Positions 1-8,755 of a DNA stretch of 64,000 nt are shown here, piece after piece; position 1 is the first letter of the stretch; every line of letters begins with the position of its first letter. The stretch is from CAWBLP01 sp963789495. Lineage in GTDB: Bacteria; Pseudomonadota; Alphaproteobacteria; Acetobacterales; Acetobacteraceae. The translations under genes were made by a program, and so were the position numbers. The notes below the pieces were generated by a model. The model saw only the letters and a list, made by a program, of their open reading frames with translations, had not been told where the DNA came from and searched no databases. The stretch spans positions 310,001 to 374,000 of the forward strand of contig CAWBLP010000010.1 of NCBI GenBank assembly GCA_963789495.1. The letters are read 5' to 3'.

Positions 1-2
1 CC

Positions 3-554
3 AGTGGCAACCCTGCCGCACCGATACGCACGCTCTATGCGGCGCTGGAGCAGCAGATGCGGACCGGCGCGTCCACGCCGTTCGCCCAGCGTTTCCGTGC
101 GCTGGCACCGGCGATCAATCAGGCCTTCGACCTGGCGGGTATTCTGACCCTGTCGGTCGGCGCCCGCTGGGCGAGCATGGATCAGGCGGCGCGAACGCGG
201 CTGCTGCAGGCGTTCCGCACCTTCACCGTCGCCACCTATGTGGCCAATTTCGATCAGTATGAGGGGGAGCGGTTCGAGATCCTGCCGGAGCAGCGCAGTG
301 TCGGCGCCGACAAGGTGGTGGCCACGCGAATTGTGCCTGCCAATGGCAACGCGGTGCGGCTGGATTACGTGATGCGGCAGCAGGACGGCATCTGGCGGAT
401 CGTGGATGTGCTGCTGGACGGCTCGATCAGCCGGGTCGCGGTGCAGCGTTCGGATTTCCGTGCAGTGCTGGCCAATGGCGGCGCCGCGGCCCTGATCGAC
501 AGCCTGCAGCGCAAGACCGCCGATCTGTCGGGTGGCGCGCAGTTGGAGTCGTGA
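3..554 (+). CDS. hpnM: HpnM-type MlaC/Ttg2D family protein (5' end outside window)
   Basis: The reading frame is open from the left edge, so only the last ~183 codons are present. The visible part carries the MlaC/Ttg2D fold signature: an AARTRLLQAF helix, the FTVATYVANFDQY stretch, a beta-rich half with RLDYVMRQQDGIWRIVDVLLDG, then a helix ending near ALIDSLQRK. Family members are periplasmic lipid-binding proteins; in hopanoid clusters this member is called HpnM and is thought to move hopanoids to the outer membrane. The hpnI and hpnJ genes directly downstream support that name over a generic mlaC. The first ATG in view (57) is internal. The stop is followed within about 20 bp by a dispersed hairpin repeat. 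Confidence 0.85.
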   Translation, partial: SGNPAAPIRTLYAALEQQMRTGASTPFAQRFRALAPAINQAFDLAGILTLSVGARWASMDQAARTRLLQAFRTFTVATYVANFDQYEGERFEILPEQRSVGADKVVATRIVPANGNAVRLDYVMRQQDGIWRIVDVLLDGSISRVAVQRSDFRAVLANGGAAALIDSLQRKTADLSGGAQLES

Positions 555-574
555 ACCCGTCCCGCGCAGCCGGT

Positions 575-810
575 TGGGGCTTTGCCCCGAACCCCACCAG
601 GGGGCTTTGCCCCCTGGACCCCCAGCAAAGGCTCAGCCTTTGCAATCAATTCGGTTTGGGGTGGGGAGGGGGCGTGGCGGCCCCGGACCACTCCAGCATC
701 GCGGAACGGCCCCCTCCCCACCCCAAACGGACTTGGTTCCAAGGGCCGGGCCCTTGGCGGGGATGCAAGGGGCAGCGCCCCTTGATGGGGGTTCGGGGGC
801 AACGCCCCCG
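575..810 (+). repeat. Dispersed multi-hairpin repeat, copy A
   Basis: A chain of perfect or near-perfect inverted repeats: GGGGCTTTGCCCC, then an arm pair closing on GGGGGCTTTGCCCCC, then GCAAAGGCTCAGCCTTTGC, a wide central inverted repeat built on TTTGGGGTGGGGAGGGGG and its complement, CCAAGGGCCGGGCCCTTGG, AAGGGGCAGCGCCCCTT and GGGGGCAACGCCCCC. The same order recurs at about 11.7, 22.0/23.5, 35.5 and 43.6 kb, and reversed at 27.7 kb. The copy fills almost the whole hpnM-hpnI gap. Reading frames run through it but code for low-complexity peptides, so it is taken as non-coding. Confidence 0.9.
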
Positions 811-819
811 ACGCCTGGC

Positions 820-2007
820 GTGACCGCCCTCACCACCATCCTGGCCGCGATCGGCCTGATGCAGGCGATCGCCGGCTGGATTCTCACCGCCCGCTTCGCC
901 GCGCGCCGCGCGCGGCCGATTGCGCCTGGCCCCCAACCGCCGATCACCGTGCTGAAACCGCTGCATGGCGACGAGCCGCTGCTGGAACAGGCGCTGGGCT
1001 CGATCTGCACCCAGGATTATCCGGCCTATCAGGTGGTGTTCGGCTTGCACGACCGAACCGACCCGGCGCTGGCGGTGGTGCAGCGCCTGCGCGCCCGGTT
1101 CCCGCAGGCCGACATCGCCGTGGTGATCGACCCGGCGCAGCACGGGCCGAATCGCAAGGTGGGGAACCTGATCAATATGCTGCCGGCGGCGAAGCATGAC
1201 GTGCTGGCGATCGCCGATTCCGACCTGCATGTGCAGCAAGACTACCTCGACCGCCTGGCGGCGGCATTGGCGCAACCCGGCACCGGCCTGGTCACCACGC
1301 TGTATGCCGGCCTGCCCGCCACCACCACGCTGGCGGCGCGGCTGGGCGCCACCCAGATCACCCATCTCTTCCTCCCCGGCGCGCTGCTGGCCCGGGCGCT
1401 CGGCCGCCAGGACTGCCTGGGCGCCACCATGCTGCTGCGGCGGGACACCCTGACCCGAATCGGCGGATTCCCGGCGCTGGTGAACCATCTGGCGGATGAC
1501 AACGTGCTCGGCCGGCTGGTGCAGGCGCAGGGACTGGCAGTCCGGCTGGCGGATACCGTCCCGGCAACCACCGTGCCGGAAACCACGCTGCGGGCGCTGT
1601 TGCGCCACGAACTGCGCTGGGCCCGCACCATCCGCACCCTGGTGCCCGCCCAGTTCGCCGCCTCCGCGCTGCAATACCCGCTGTTCTGGGCCGCGCTGGC
1701 GGTGCCGCTGTCGGGTGCCGCCGCCTGGTCCTGGGGCGCATTCTGCCTGGCCTGGGTGGTCCGCGCCGCCGCCGCGGTCGGAGTGGATCGCGCGCTGACG
1801 GCGCAACGGACCCCGCCATCGGCGCATGACGGCGACATGCCTCTTGCCTTTACCTGCCCGGTCTGGCTTTTGCCGGCGCGCGACCTGTTGTCGATCGGCG
1901 TCCTGCTCGCCAGCTATGCCGGAAGGCGGGTGGACTGGCGCGGCTACAGCCTGCACGCTGACACGCCCCCACCGCTCCGCCGTTCAGAGGGACTGAACCC
2001 GCGATGA
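820..2007 (+). CDS. hpnI: Hopanoid glycosyltransferase HpnI (GT2/GT21-like)
   Basis: About 395 residues. HpnI proteins transfer N-acetylglucosamine to bacteriohopanetetrol, the first step to BHT glucosamine and BHT cyclitol ether. An N-terminal membrane segment (about residues 4-24) is followed by a GT2 domain like ceramide glucosyltransferases, with DSD at 133-135, a second acidic pair in LADDN (226-227) and HELRWAR (R266, W267) where the family has QxxRW. The C-terminus is hydrophobic and membrane-associated. The GTG at 820 is chosen because the frame further upstream only translates repeat copy A. The repeat ends about 10 bp before this start, so any ribosome-binding site lies in repeat-derived sequence. 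It overlaps hpnJ by ATGA. Confidence 0.88.
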   Translation: MTALTTILAAIGLMQAIAGWILTARFAARRARPIAPGPQPPITVLKPLHGDEPLLEQALGSICTQDYPAYQVVFGLHDRTDPALAVVQRLRARFPQADIAVVIDPAQHGPNRKVGNLINMLPAAKHDVLAIADSDLHVQQDYLDRLAAALAQPGTGLVTTLYAGLPATTTLAARLGATQITHLFLPGALLARALGRQDCLGATMLLRRDTLTRIGGFPALVNHLADDNVLGRLVQAQGLAVRLADTVPATTVPETTLRALLRHELRWARTIRTLVPAQFAASALQYPLFWAALAVPLSGAAAWSWGAFCLAWVVRAAAAVGVDRALTAQRTPPSAHDGDMPLAFTCPVWLLPARDLLSIGVLLASYAGRRVDWRGYSLHADTPPPLRRSEGLNPR

Positions 2008-3431
2008 TGAAGACCCTGTTCCTGCAGCCGCCCTCGTTCAACGGGTTCGATGGCGGCGCCGGCTCGCGCTACCAGGCCCGACGGGAAATCCGCAGCTTCT
2101 GGTATCCCACCTGGCTGGCGCAGCCCGCCGCCCTGGTGGCAGGCAGCAAACTGATCGACGCCCCGCCCGCCGGCATCGGCCTGGACGCGGTGGTCCAGGA
2201 GGTGCGCAAGCACGAGCTTTGCGTGATCCATACCTCGACGCCGTCCTTCGCCTCCGACGTACAGGTGGCGCAGGCACTGAAGGACGCGAACCCGTCGCTG
2301 AAGATCGGCTTCGTCGGCGCCAAGGTGGCGGTGCAGCCGGAGGAGAGCCTGAAGCAGGGCGCACCGATCGACTTCGTGGCGCGCAACGAATTCGACTTCA
2401 CCGTGAAGGAAATCGCCGAGGGGCGCGACTTCGCCGCGGTGGACGGCATCTCCTACCGCAACGCCGCCGGGGCGATCGTGCACAACAAGGACCGCACGAT
2501 CCTGGAGGACATGGATTCTCTCCCCTTCGTCACCGAGGTCTATCGGCGCGACCTGCGCATCGAGGACTACTTCATCGGCTACCTGCTGCATCCCTACGTG
2601 TCGCTGTACACCGGGCGCGGCTGCAAATCGCGCTGCACCTTCTGCCTGTGGCCGCAGACCGTGGGCGGGCATCGCTATCGGGTGCGCTCGCCCGGGCACG
2701 TCGCGGAGGAGATCGCGCTGGCGAAGCGCTATTTCCCTCAGGTTCGGGAATTCTTCTTCGACGACGACACCTTCACCGACAATCTGCCGCGTGCCGAGGC
2801 GATCGCGCGCGAGCTTGGCAAGCTGGGCGTGACGTGGTCGTGCAACGCCAAGGCCAACGTGCCGCGCAGCACGCTGAAGGTGCTGAAGGATAACGGCCTG
2901 CGCCTGCTGCTGGTCGGCTACGAAAGCGGCAACCAGCAGATCCTGCACAACATCAAGAAGGGCATGCGGATCGAGGTCGCGAAGCAGTTCACCAAGGACT
3001 GCCACGAGCTCGGGATCAAGATCCACGGCACCTTCATCCTGGGCCTGCCCGGCGAGACCAAGGAGACGATCGAGGAAACCATCCGCTTCGCCACCGAGAT
3101 CAACCCGCACACCATCCAGGTGTCACTCGCCGCGCCCTATCCCGGCACCTTCCTGTACAACCAGGCGGTGGAGAATGGCTGGCTGGATGCGAGCCATGCC
3201 GAACTGGTGGATGACAGCGGCATCCAGATCGCGCCGCTGCATTATCCGCATCTGTCGCACACGGAAATCTTCGACAACGTGGAGACCTTCTACAAGCGGT
3301 TCTATTTCCGCGCGCCGAAGATCGCCTCCATCGTCGGCGAGATGGTGCGCAGCCCGCAGATGATGAAGCGCCGGCTGCGCGAGGGCGTGGAATTCTTCCA
3401 GTTCCTGCGGGAGCGGCACAAGGCGGCGTGA
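2004..3431 (+). CDS. hpnJ: Hopanoid radical SAM protein HpnJ
   Basis: 475 residues. HpnJ is the radical SAM enzyme that converts BHT glucosamine to the cyclitol ether. An N-terminal B12-binding-like Rossmann region (about 60-150, with KIGFVGAKV) precedes the radical SAM domain, whose iron-sulphur cysteines are C207, C211 and C214 in GCKSRCTFC. EFFFDDDTFTDN and GLPGETKETI are typical of the B12-radical SAM group. The ATG overlaps the hpnI stop (ATGA), indicating translational coupling. HpnK, the deacetylase expected between the HpnI and HpnJ steps, is not next to this pair and must be encoded elsewhere if the pathway is complete. Confidence 0.92.
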   Translation: MMKTLFLQPPSFNGFDGGAGSRYQARREIRSFWYPTWLAQPAALVAGSKLIDAPPAGIGLDAVVQEVRKHELCVIHTSTPSFASDVQVAQALKDANPSLKIGFVGAKVAVQPEESLKQGAPIDFVARNEFDFTVKEIAEGRDFAAVDGISYRNAAGAIVHNKDRTILEDMDSLPFVTEVYRRDLRIEDYFIGYLLHPYVSLYTGRGCKSRCTFCLWPQTVGGHRYRVRSPGHVAEEIALAKRYFPQVREFFFDDDTFTDNLPRAEAIARELGKLGVTWSCNAKANVPRSTLKVLKDNGLRLLLVGYESGNQQILHNIKKGMRIEVAKQFTKDCHELGIKIHGTFILGLPGETKETIEETIRFATEINPHTIQVSLAAPYPGTFLYNQAVENGWLDASHAELVDDSGIQIAPLHYPHLSHTEIFDNVETFYKRFYFRAPKIASIVGEMVRSPQMMKRRLREGVEFFQFLRERHKAA

Positions 3432-3557
3432 CGTCCCCCGGGGATTTGCCGGCCCGCGTTGCCCGTGGCGGCGGAGCGGGACGGCCGAATGAACTCGCCG
3501 GCAGCACCCGACCGTGCCAAGCTCGGCCTGTCGCCCGATCCGGAGAGACGTGCCGCC

Positions 3558-3875
3558 ATGCCGTTCCAATGCACCATTCCCGCTGTCCCCACCGTGCAGC
3601 GTGACGACGCCGATGTCCGGATCACCCGGTGGGATTTCGAGCCCGGCGCCGTCACCGGACAGCATACCCACGGATGGCCTTACGTGATCGTGATGCTGAC
3701 CGACGCGATCATGCGGGTGGATGACGGCTCCGGCGTGACGGAGACAAAGTTATCGGCAGGACAGGCCTATCACCGGCCCGCCGGCATCGAACATGACGTG
3801 ATGAACGGGGCGGAGGTGGCGATGGCCTTCGTGGAGGTCGAGATCAAACGTCCCGGTGCGCTCGTGTTCGGCTGA
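3558..3875 (+). CDS. Small cupin-domain protein
   Basis: 105 residues forming one cupin barrel. The first metal-binding motif is GAVTGQHTHGWPYV (HxH), followed by a second beta-rich half with GQAYHRPAGIEHDV. The substrate cannot be inferred. The ATG at 3558 has GGAGAG about 10 bp upstream; longer in-frame starts at 3459 and 3489 add a poorly conserved leader and no better ribosome-binding site. It lies 126 bp after hpnJ on the same strand, but there is no evidence it belongs to hopanoid synthesis. Confidence 0.75.
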   Translation: MPFQCTIPAVPTVQRDDADVRITRWDFEPGAVTGQHTHGWPYVIVMLTDAIMRVDDGSGVTETKLSAGQAYHRPAGIEHDVMNGAEVAMAFVEVEIKRPGALVFG

Positions 3876-4257
3876 GTGGGGCGAGCAGGCGGGCGAGGCT
3901 GAACTATCGGACGATGCCCTTGCCGAGGCGCGTGGCGCGCGCCGCAGTCGATCGCTGCGATGTCGAACATGAAGTTGCACGGCACCGGCCTGCCTGCGCG
4001 ACCCCGAAGGCCACCTCGCCTCGCCCCTGCGATCCTGGTCCCGATGACGAAATCCGACGAATGCATGCAGGCGGTCCGGACGGCCACGGACCCCGCCCGA
4101 TCCTGCGTCATCGATTCGTGATATCCGGAGGGCAAAATCCGTCACAAAATCCGTACAGACCGCGTCAAACAAGATTCCGTCATTTGCCGTTGGGCCTGCG
4201 CGTCGTGCAATTATCCGTCCGTCGAACCGGGAGATGATCGATGACAGGAGCCGATCG
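3876..4257. other. Intergenic region, no gene seen
   Basis: No ORF here has plausible start context or recognisable content. The right half is less GC-rich, especially around 4120-4190, and probably holds the promoter of the downstream SDR gene. I see no convincing sigma-70 hexamer pair or strong hairpin. Confidence 0.4.
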
Positions 4258-5043
4258 ATGACACCAGCAGCGCGTGTGCCGCTGACCGTGGACCTGAGCG
4301 GATTGCGCGTGGCGATCACCGGCGGCGCCAATGGCATCGGCCGGGTCATGGCCGACAGTTTCGTCGACTGCGGCGCCCGCGTCTTCGTGTCGGACCTGGA
4401 CGAGGATGCCCTGGCCTCCTGCGGCCATCCCGGTAGCATTGCCGATGCCGGCGTGGCCGGCGACTGCGAGGCCTTCATCGACACCGCAGTGGCGCGGATG
4501 GGCGGGCTGGACGTGCTGATCAACAACGCCGGTATCGCCGGCCCGACCGCGCTGGTGGAACAGGTCACGCCGGAGGCGCTGGACGCCACCCTGCGGATCG
4601 ACCTGGCCTCGATGTTCCATTGCGCGAGGCAGGCAATTCCAGCCCTGCGCGCCGCCGGCGGCGGTTCCATCATCAACCTGTCCTCCGCCGCCGGTCGCTT
4701 CGGCTTTCCGTTGCGCGCGCCCTATTCGGCCGCCAAATGGGGCGTGGTCGGCTTTACCAAGTCGCTGTCGATCGAGCTTGGCCCCGACGCCATCCGCGTC
4801 AACGCGATCCTGCCGGGGCCGGTGGACGGGCCGCGCATCCGGGCGGTGATCAAGGCAAAAGCGGAAGCCGCCGGAATTTCCGAGAACGAGATGACCGAGC
4901 GCACCGTCGCCACCACCAGCCTGCGCTGCTTCGTGTCCCAGCAGGACATTGCGAATATGGCGCTGTATCTTACCAGCCCGTTTGGTGCGACCATCAGCGG
5001 TCAGGCGATCGCGGTGGACGCCGACATGCAAACGACGATGTAG
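4258..5043 (+). CDS. SDR family oxidoreductase
   Basis: About 261 residues with a classical short-chain dehydrogenase layout: cofactor motif TGGANGIG near the N-terminus, INNAGIAG, the active-site Ser in INLSSAAG, and YSAAK (Tyr/Lys pair). An Asp (SDLDED) at the end of the second strand suggests NAD(H) preference. The C-terminus IAVDADMQTTM is typical of FabG-like SDRs. The ATG at 4258 is chosen because AGGAG lies 7 bp before it; the in-frame ATG at 4234 has its purine run directly against the codon. Substrate unknown. Confidence 0.85.
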   Translation: MTPAARVPLTVDLSGLRVAITGGANGIGRVMADSFVDCGARVFVSDLDEDALASCGHPGSIADAGVAGDCEAFIDTAVARMGGLDVLINNAGIAGPTALVEQVTPEALDATLRIDLASMFHCARQAIPALRAAGGGSIINLSSAAGRFGFPLRAPYSAAKWGVVGFTKSLSIELGPDAIRVNAILPGPVDGPRIRAVIKAKAEAAGISENEMTERTVATTSLRCFVSQQDIANMALYLTSPFGATISGQAIAVDADMQTTM

Positions 5044-5070
5044 CCGGTCATAGCCGGATGGCGGGGGCAC

Positions 5071-5505
5071 ATGGAAGAGCTGGAGCTGGTCTATGAGCCC
5101 CTCCCCAGCGAGGCGCTGGCGCGCTTCGTGGAAGACGGCGTAATCGCCCACAACTTCGCCGAAACCGGTGTCGCCGAATGGCATCCTGCGGGGTTCTTCC
5201 TGAAGAGCCCGCGCGGTGAGTGGCTGGGCGGCTGCATGGGCGATATCTGGGGCGGCTGGCTGCACGTACGCTGGCTGTGGGTCGGCACCCAGCTGCGCGG
5301 CAGGGGGCACGGCACACGGCTGATGAATGCCACGGAGGCGTTCGGCACCGAATGGGGCGCCGACCAGGCGATGCTGGAAACCCATAGCTTCCAGGCACTC
5401 GCATTCTACCAGAAGCGCGGCTACGTGGTGTTCGGCGAGCTGGAGGATTATCCGCCCGGCTTCCGCAAATTCTTCCTGCGCAAACGGCTCCGCGACGACC
5501 GCTGA
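5071..5505 (+). CDS. GNAT family N-acetyltransferase
   Basis: 144 residues. The acetyl-CoA pyrophosphate loop is visible as VGTQLRGRGHGTRLM (RGRGHG), followed by the FYQKRGYVVFGEL motif B region and the usual C-terminal strand. Single-domain length is normal for GNATs. It starts 27 bp after the SDR stop on the same strand and may share its transcript. The acceptor substrate is not evident. Confidence 0.85.
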   Translation: MEELELVYEPLPSEALARFVEDGVIAHNFAETGVAEWHPAGFFLKSPRGEWLGGCMGDIWGGWLHVRWLWVGTQLRGRGHGTRLMNATEAFGTEWGADQAMLETHSFQALAFYQKRGYVVFGELEDYPPGFRKFFLRKRLRDDR

Positions 5506-5535
5506 ACGCCACATCAGCAGATAGTTGCAGCCCGT

Positions 5536-5556
5536 ACCTCACATCCCGCTTGAGGT
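5536..5556. terminator. Possible hairpin between convergent genes
   Basis: ACCTCA (5536-5541) and TGAGGT (5551-5556) pair around a 9-nt loop, between the convergent GNAT and rseP genes. There is no T tract, so termination is only a guess from position. Confidence 0.25.
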
Positions 5557-5613
5557 GAGTTGCGGCAAGCATGCCCGGTCCCCCCGGCTCGCCCGGAGCA
5601 GCGCAGCCGGCCG

Positions 5614-6726
5614 CTAGCCGATCAGCCCGGCCACCCAGCGAAACAGGCCGATCTGGGTCAGATCGTTCCAGGTCGCGAAGATGAACAGCCCGGCGAGCAG
5701 CGCCAGACCGGCGCGGAACCCGTACTCCTGGGCACGCGCCGGCAGCGGCCGGCCCAGCACCGCCTCGGCCAGGTAGAACAGCAGATGGCCGCCATCCAGC
5801 ACCGGGATCGGGAACAGGTTGATCAGCCCCAGATTGACCGAGAGGATCGCGATGAAGGACAGCATGCTGGCCAGGCCCAGCTCCGCCACCTGGCCGGAGA
5901 GCTGTGCGATGCGCAGCGGGCCGCCAAGCTCCTCGGTGCCGCGTTGGCCGGACAGCATCTGCGCCACCCCGGTAACGGTCTGCACCGTCACGTCCCAGGT
6001 CTGCGTCACGCCGCCCCATAGCGCGCCGGGCAGCGACACCGACATGTAGTCGATCTTGCCGCCGCGGATGCCCAGCATGCCGACCGAGCGCCCACCCACG
6101 GTGTGGGTATCGGTGGTGACCGAAAGCTGGCGGTCGGCATCGTCTCGCCGGATGGTCAGGCTCAGCGTCTGGCCAGGCCGCTGGGCGATGATCTTCTGGA
6201 TGTCCTCGAAGTCGTGGATTGGCTTGCCGGCGATGGCGACGATGCGGTCATCCACCTGCAGCCCGGCCTTCTCGGCGGCGCTGTCGGCCAATACGCCGCC
6301 CACCACCGGCAGGGTCACCGGCCGACCCATGGTGGCGAACAGCAGCGCGAACAGCACCATCGCCAGCATGAAATTGGCGATCGGCCCGGCAGCGACCACG
6401 ATGGCGCGCGACAGCACCGATTTCTCATGGAAGGTGCGGCCTTTGATCCAGGTGGCGCGCACCTCCGGCGCCACGTCCTCTGGCCGTTCCTGCCCGTGCA
6501 GCTTCACGTAGCCGCCCAGCGGCAGCCAGGCGATCTTCCAGCGTGTGCCGCGCCGATCGGTCCAGCCGGCCAGCGCCTGACCGAAGCCGATGGAAAACAC
6601 TTCCACATGCACGTCGCGCCAGCGGGCGGCCAGGTAGTGCCCGAGCTCATGCACGAAGACCAGCACGCCCAGCACCACCGCGAAGGCAGCGACGGTTCGG
6701 ATCAGGTCGGGGATGGCGTGAAACAC
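5614..6726 (-). CDS. rseP: Site-2 protease RseP (RIP zinc metalloprotease)
   Basis: 370 residues. This inner-membrane protease cleaves anti-sigma factors and remnant signal peptides within the membrane. The zinc motif HELGH is at residues 26-30 in the first transmembrane helix and the third ligand region FPIPVLDGG is near residue 311. A PDZ domain with a GGVLADSAAEKAGLQ core lies between. The gene starts at GTG; no nearby ATG would preserve helix 1. It follows dxr on the same strand with a 27-bp gap, the usual alphaproteobacterial order. bamA, often next, is absent; a convergent GNAT follows instead. Confidence 0.93.
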   Translation of the reverse strand: MFHAIPDLIRTVAAFAVVLGVLVFVHELGHYLAARWRDVHVEVFSIGFGQALAGWTDRRGTRWKIAWLPLGGYVKLHGQERPEDVAPEVRATWIKGRTFHEKSVLSRAIVVAAGPIANFMLAMVLFALLFATMGRPVTLPVVGGVLADSAAEKAGLQVDDRIVAIAGKPIHDFEDIQKIIAQRPGQTLSLTIRRDDADRQLSVTTDTHTVGGRSVGMLGIRGGKIDYMSVSLPGALWGGVTQTWDVTVQTVTGVAQMLSGQRGTEELGGPLRIAQLSGQVAELGLASMLSFIAILSVNLGLINLFPIPVLDGGHLLFYLAEAVLGRPLPARAQEYGFRAGLALLAGLFIFATWNDLTQIGLFRWVAGLIG

Positions 6727-6753
6727 AGTCCGGATCTTCTTTGCTGAAAAAGG

Positions 6754-7927
6754 TTACGCGGCGCGCGGGGCGGTCAGCCGTTCGGCCGCGCGACGCGCGG
6801 CCTGGTCCAAAGCGATCACATCATCCAGCGTATCGGCGGCCGGCGCCCCGAGGGCGTCCAGCACCTGGGCCACGGTTCCGGCGATATCCAGAAAGCCGAT
6901 CTGTCGCTGCAGGAACGCTTCAACGGCGATTTCATTCGCGGCACTCAGAATGGTCGGCGCGCCACCGCCGGCCCGCAGTGCCTCGCGGGCCAGGCCGAGT
7001 GCGGGAAATCTGTCATGATCCGGATCGTGAAACTCCAACCGTGCCACCGCTGCGAGATCCAGACGGGGAGATGGGGTCGCCATGCGCGCTGGCCAAGCCA
7101 GCGTGTGTGCGATCGGGATGCGCATGTCGGGGGAGCCGAGCTGCGCCATGACGGAGCCGTCGTGGTAGAAGACCAGGCCGTGGATCACCGATTGCGGGTG
7201 CACCACGACGCCGATCGCGGATTCCGCAAGGTTGAACAGGCGTGCGGCCTCGATCACCTCCAGCCCCTTGTTCATCAGCGTGGCGGAATCGATGCTGATC
7301 TTGGCGCCCATCGACCAGATCGGATGGCGCAGTGCCTTTTCCGGGGTGGCGGCGGCCATCTCCTCCAGGCTGGCGGTGCGGAACGGCCCGCCGGAGGCGG
7401 TGAGCACGATCTTCTCCACCGCGCCGTGGTTGCCGTCGGCCATCGACTGGAAGATGGCGTTGTGTTCCGAGTTCGACCGGCAGCAGCGTGGCGCCGGCAT
7501 CGCGCACCGCGGCCAGCATCACCTCTCCGGCGCAGACCAGCGCCTCCTTGTTGGCCAGCGCGACGCAGGCGCCGCGGCGAATTGCGGCCAGGGTGGCGGC
7601 CAGGCCCGCGGCACCGGTGATCGCCGCCATGGTCCAGTCCGCCGGCAGCGCGGCGGCGTCCACCACCGCGGCCGGGCCGGCGGCGACCTGGATGCCGGTG
7701 CCGGCCAGCACGTCACGCAGCGCGGCGTAGCTGCCCGGATCGGCGATCACCGCCCATTCGGCCCGCAGCTGACGGGCCTGCTGCGCCAGCAGGTCCACAT
7801 TGCGCCGCGCTACCAGCGCCCGCACCCGGAACCGGTCCGGGGCGGTGAGGAGCAGGTCGACGGTCTGGGTGCCGACGCTGCCCGTGCTGCCGAGGACCGT
7901 TACGGTACGTGGCGAATTTGTGCTCAT
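6754..7927 (-). pseudogene. dxr: 1-deoxy-D-xylulose 5-phosphate reductoisomerase, +1 frameshift
   Basis: DXR makes 2-C-methyl-D-erythritol 4-phosphate in the MEP isoprenoid pathway. The N-terminal part shows the NADPH loop GSTGSVG and ANKEALV. The frame breaks at LLPV, where the family continues DSEHNA, and the rest (DSEHNAIFQ onward, then TASGGPFR and SMGAKISIDSATLMNKGLE) lies in the next frame. Removing one T of the pair at 7472-7473 restores a continuous ~390-residue protein. The ATG at 7927 overlaps the cdsA stop (ATGA). DXR is normally essential in MEP-pathway bacteria, so a sequencing error is likely unless another copy exists. Confidence 0.88.
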
Positions 7928-8709
7928 TTCCAAAGGATTACCCCACGACCGGCCAGCAGCGCCAGCAGCGCCGCGACAGGGGCCGCGGCGAGCAGGGCAT
8001 CGAGCCGATCAAACAACCCGCCATGGCCGGGAATCAGATGCCCGGAATCCTTCACGCCGAAGCGGCGCTTCATCCCGCTTTCCAGCAGGTCGCCGGCCTG
8101 GCCCACCACGCTGAGGCAGGCCGCCACCGCGCCCGCCCGGGCCAGATCCGGGATGAGGCCACCGACCGGATCGCCCAGCAGCAGCGAACCCAGGAAACCG
8201 ACGCAGAGCGCGGCCACCAGCCCGCCGACCGCACCGGACACCGTCTTGCCCGGCGAAATACGTGGCGCCAGCCGCCGACCGCCGACCGCTCGGCCGACCA
8301 GATAGGCGCCGATATCGGTGGCCCAGACCACCAGCAGCAGCAGCAGCAGATTGGCCCGCCCGGCGACCGGATCGGTCCGCAGCCACAGCAAGGCGGCAGC
8401 GGACAGCAGGATGTAGAGAAACCCACCTGCCGCCAGCAGCGCGTTCGGCTTTGCCGCAGCGTGCGATCCGGTGTCCGTCCAGTCGCGCGACACCGGCCCG
8501 GTGGGTGCGGTGACGGACTGCAGACTGGTCTCGGGGCATTGCGACGGTTCGGCTCGCACGGTTCGGCCGGCCGGCGGGCCGGATTGGCGCAGCAGGGCGA
8601 TCCATTCCAGCGCCAGGCCGATCGCGGCCGCGACGATCAGCAGCGCGAAGGCCAGGCCACCGACCCAGATGCAGATCGCCGCCGTCGGCGCCAGCACCGC
8701 GGCCGACAT
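7924..8709 (-). CDS. cdsA: Phosphatidate cytidylyltransferase CdsA
   Basis: About 261 residues. CdsA makes CDP-diacylglycerol from phosphatidic acid and CTP in the inner membrane. The C-terminal CDS signature is clear: SGMKRRFGVKDSGHLIPGHG followed by GLFDRLDAL. Several hydrophobic segments precede it, with an unusual Pro/Ser/Thr-rich linker between the first two helices and the rest. The ATG at 8709 is used; in-frame GTG and TTG codons up to 8724 are alternatives. It lies 46 bp after uppS and overlaps dxr by ATGA. Confidence 0.9.
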   Translation of the reverse strand: MSAAVLAPTAAICIWVGGLAFALLIVAAAIGLALEWIALLRQSGPPAGRTVRAEPSQCPETSLQSVTAPTGPVSRDWTDTGSHAAAKPNALLAAGGFLYILLSAAALLWLRTDPVAGRANLLLLLLVVWATDIGAYLVGRAVGGRRLAPRISPGKTVSGAVGGLVAALCVGFLGSLLLGDPVGGLIPDLARAGAVAACLSVVGQAGDLLESGMKRRFGVKDSGHLIPGHGGLFDRLDALLAAAPVAALLALLAGRGVILWK

Positions 8710-8755
8710 GGTACGCACGCGCAAGTCGCTCCAGCGCGTCCGCGAAGGACCGGTG

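Noticed and set aside
532..819. Long in-frame N-terminal extension of HpnI
   Set aside because: It translates hairpin repeat copy A and the same low-complexity peptides appear at all other repeat copies; the GT2 protein begins at the GTG at 820.
5048..6019. A 323-residue minus-strand ORF ahead of rseP
   Set aside because: It overlaps rseP and the GNAT gene in other frames and has no coherent protein features.
7928..7933. TTG start for dxr at 7933
   Set aside because: The ATG at 7927 forms the expected ATGA overlap with cdsA and fits the family N-terminus.
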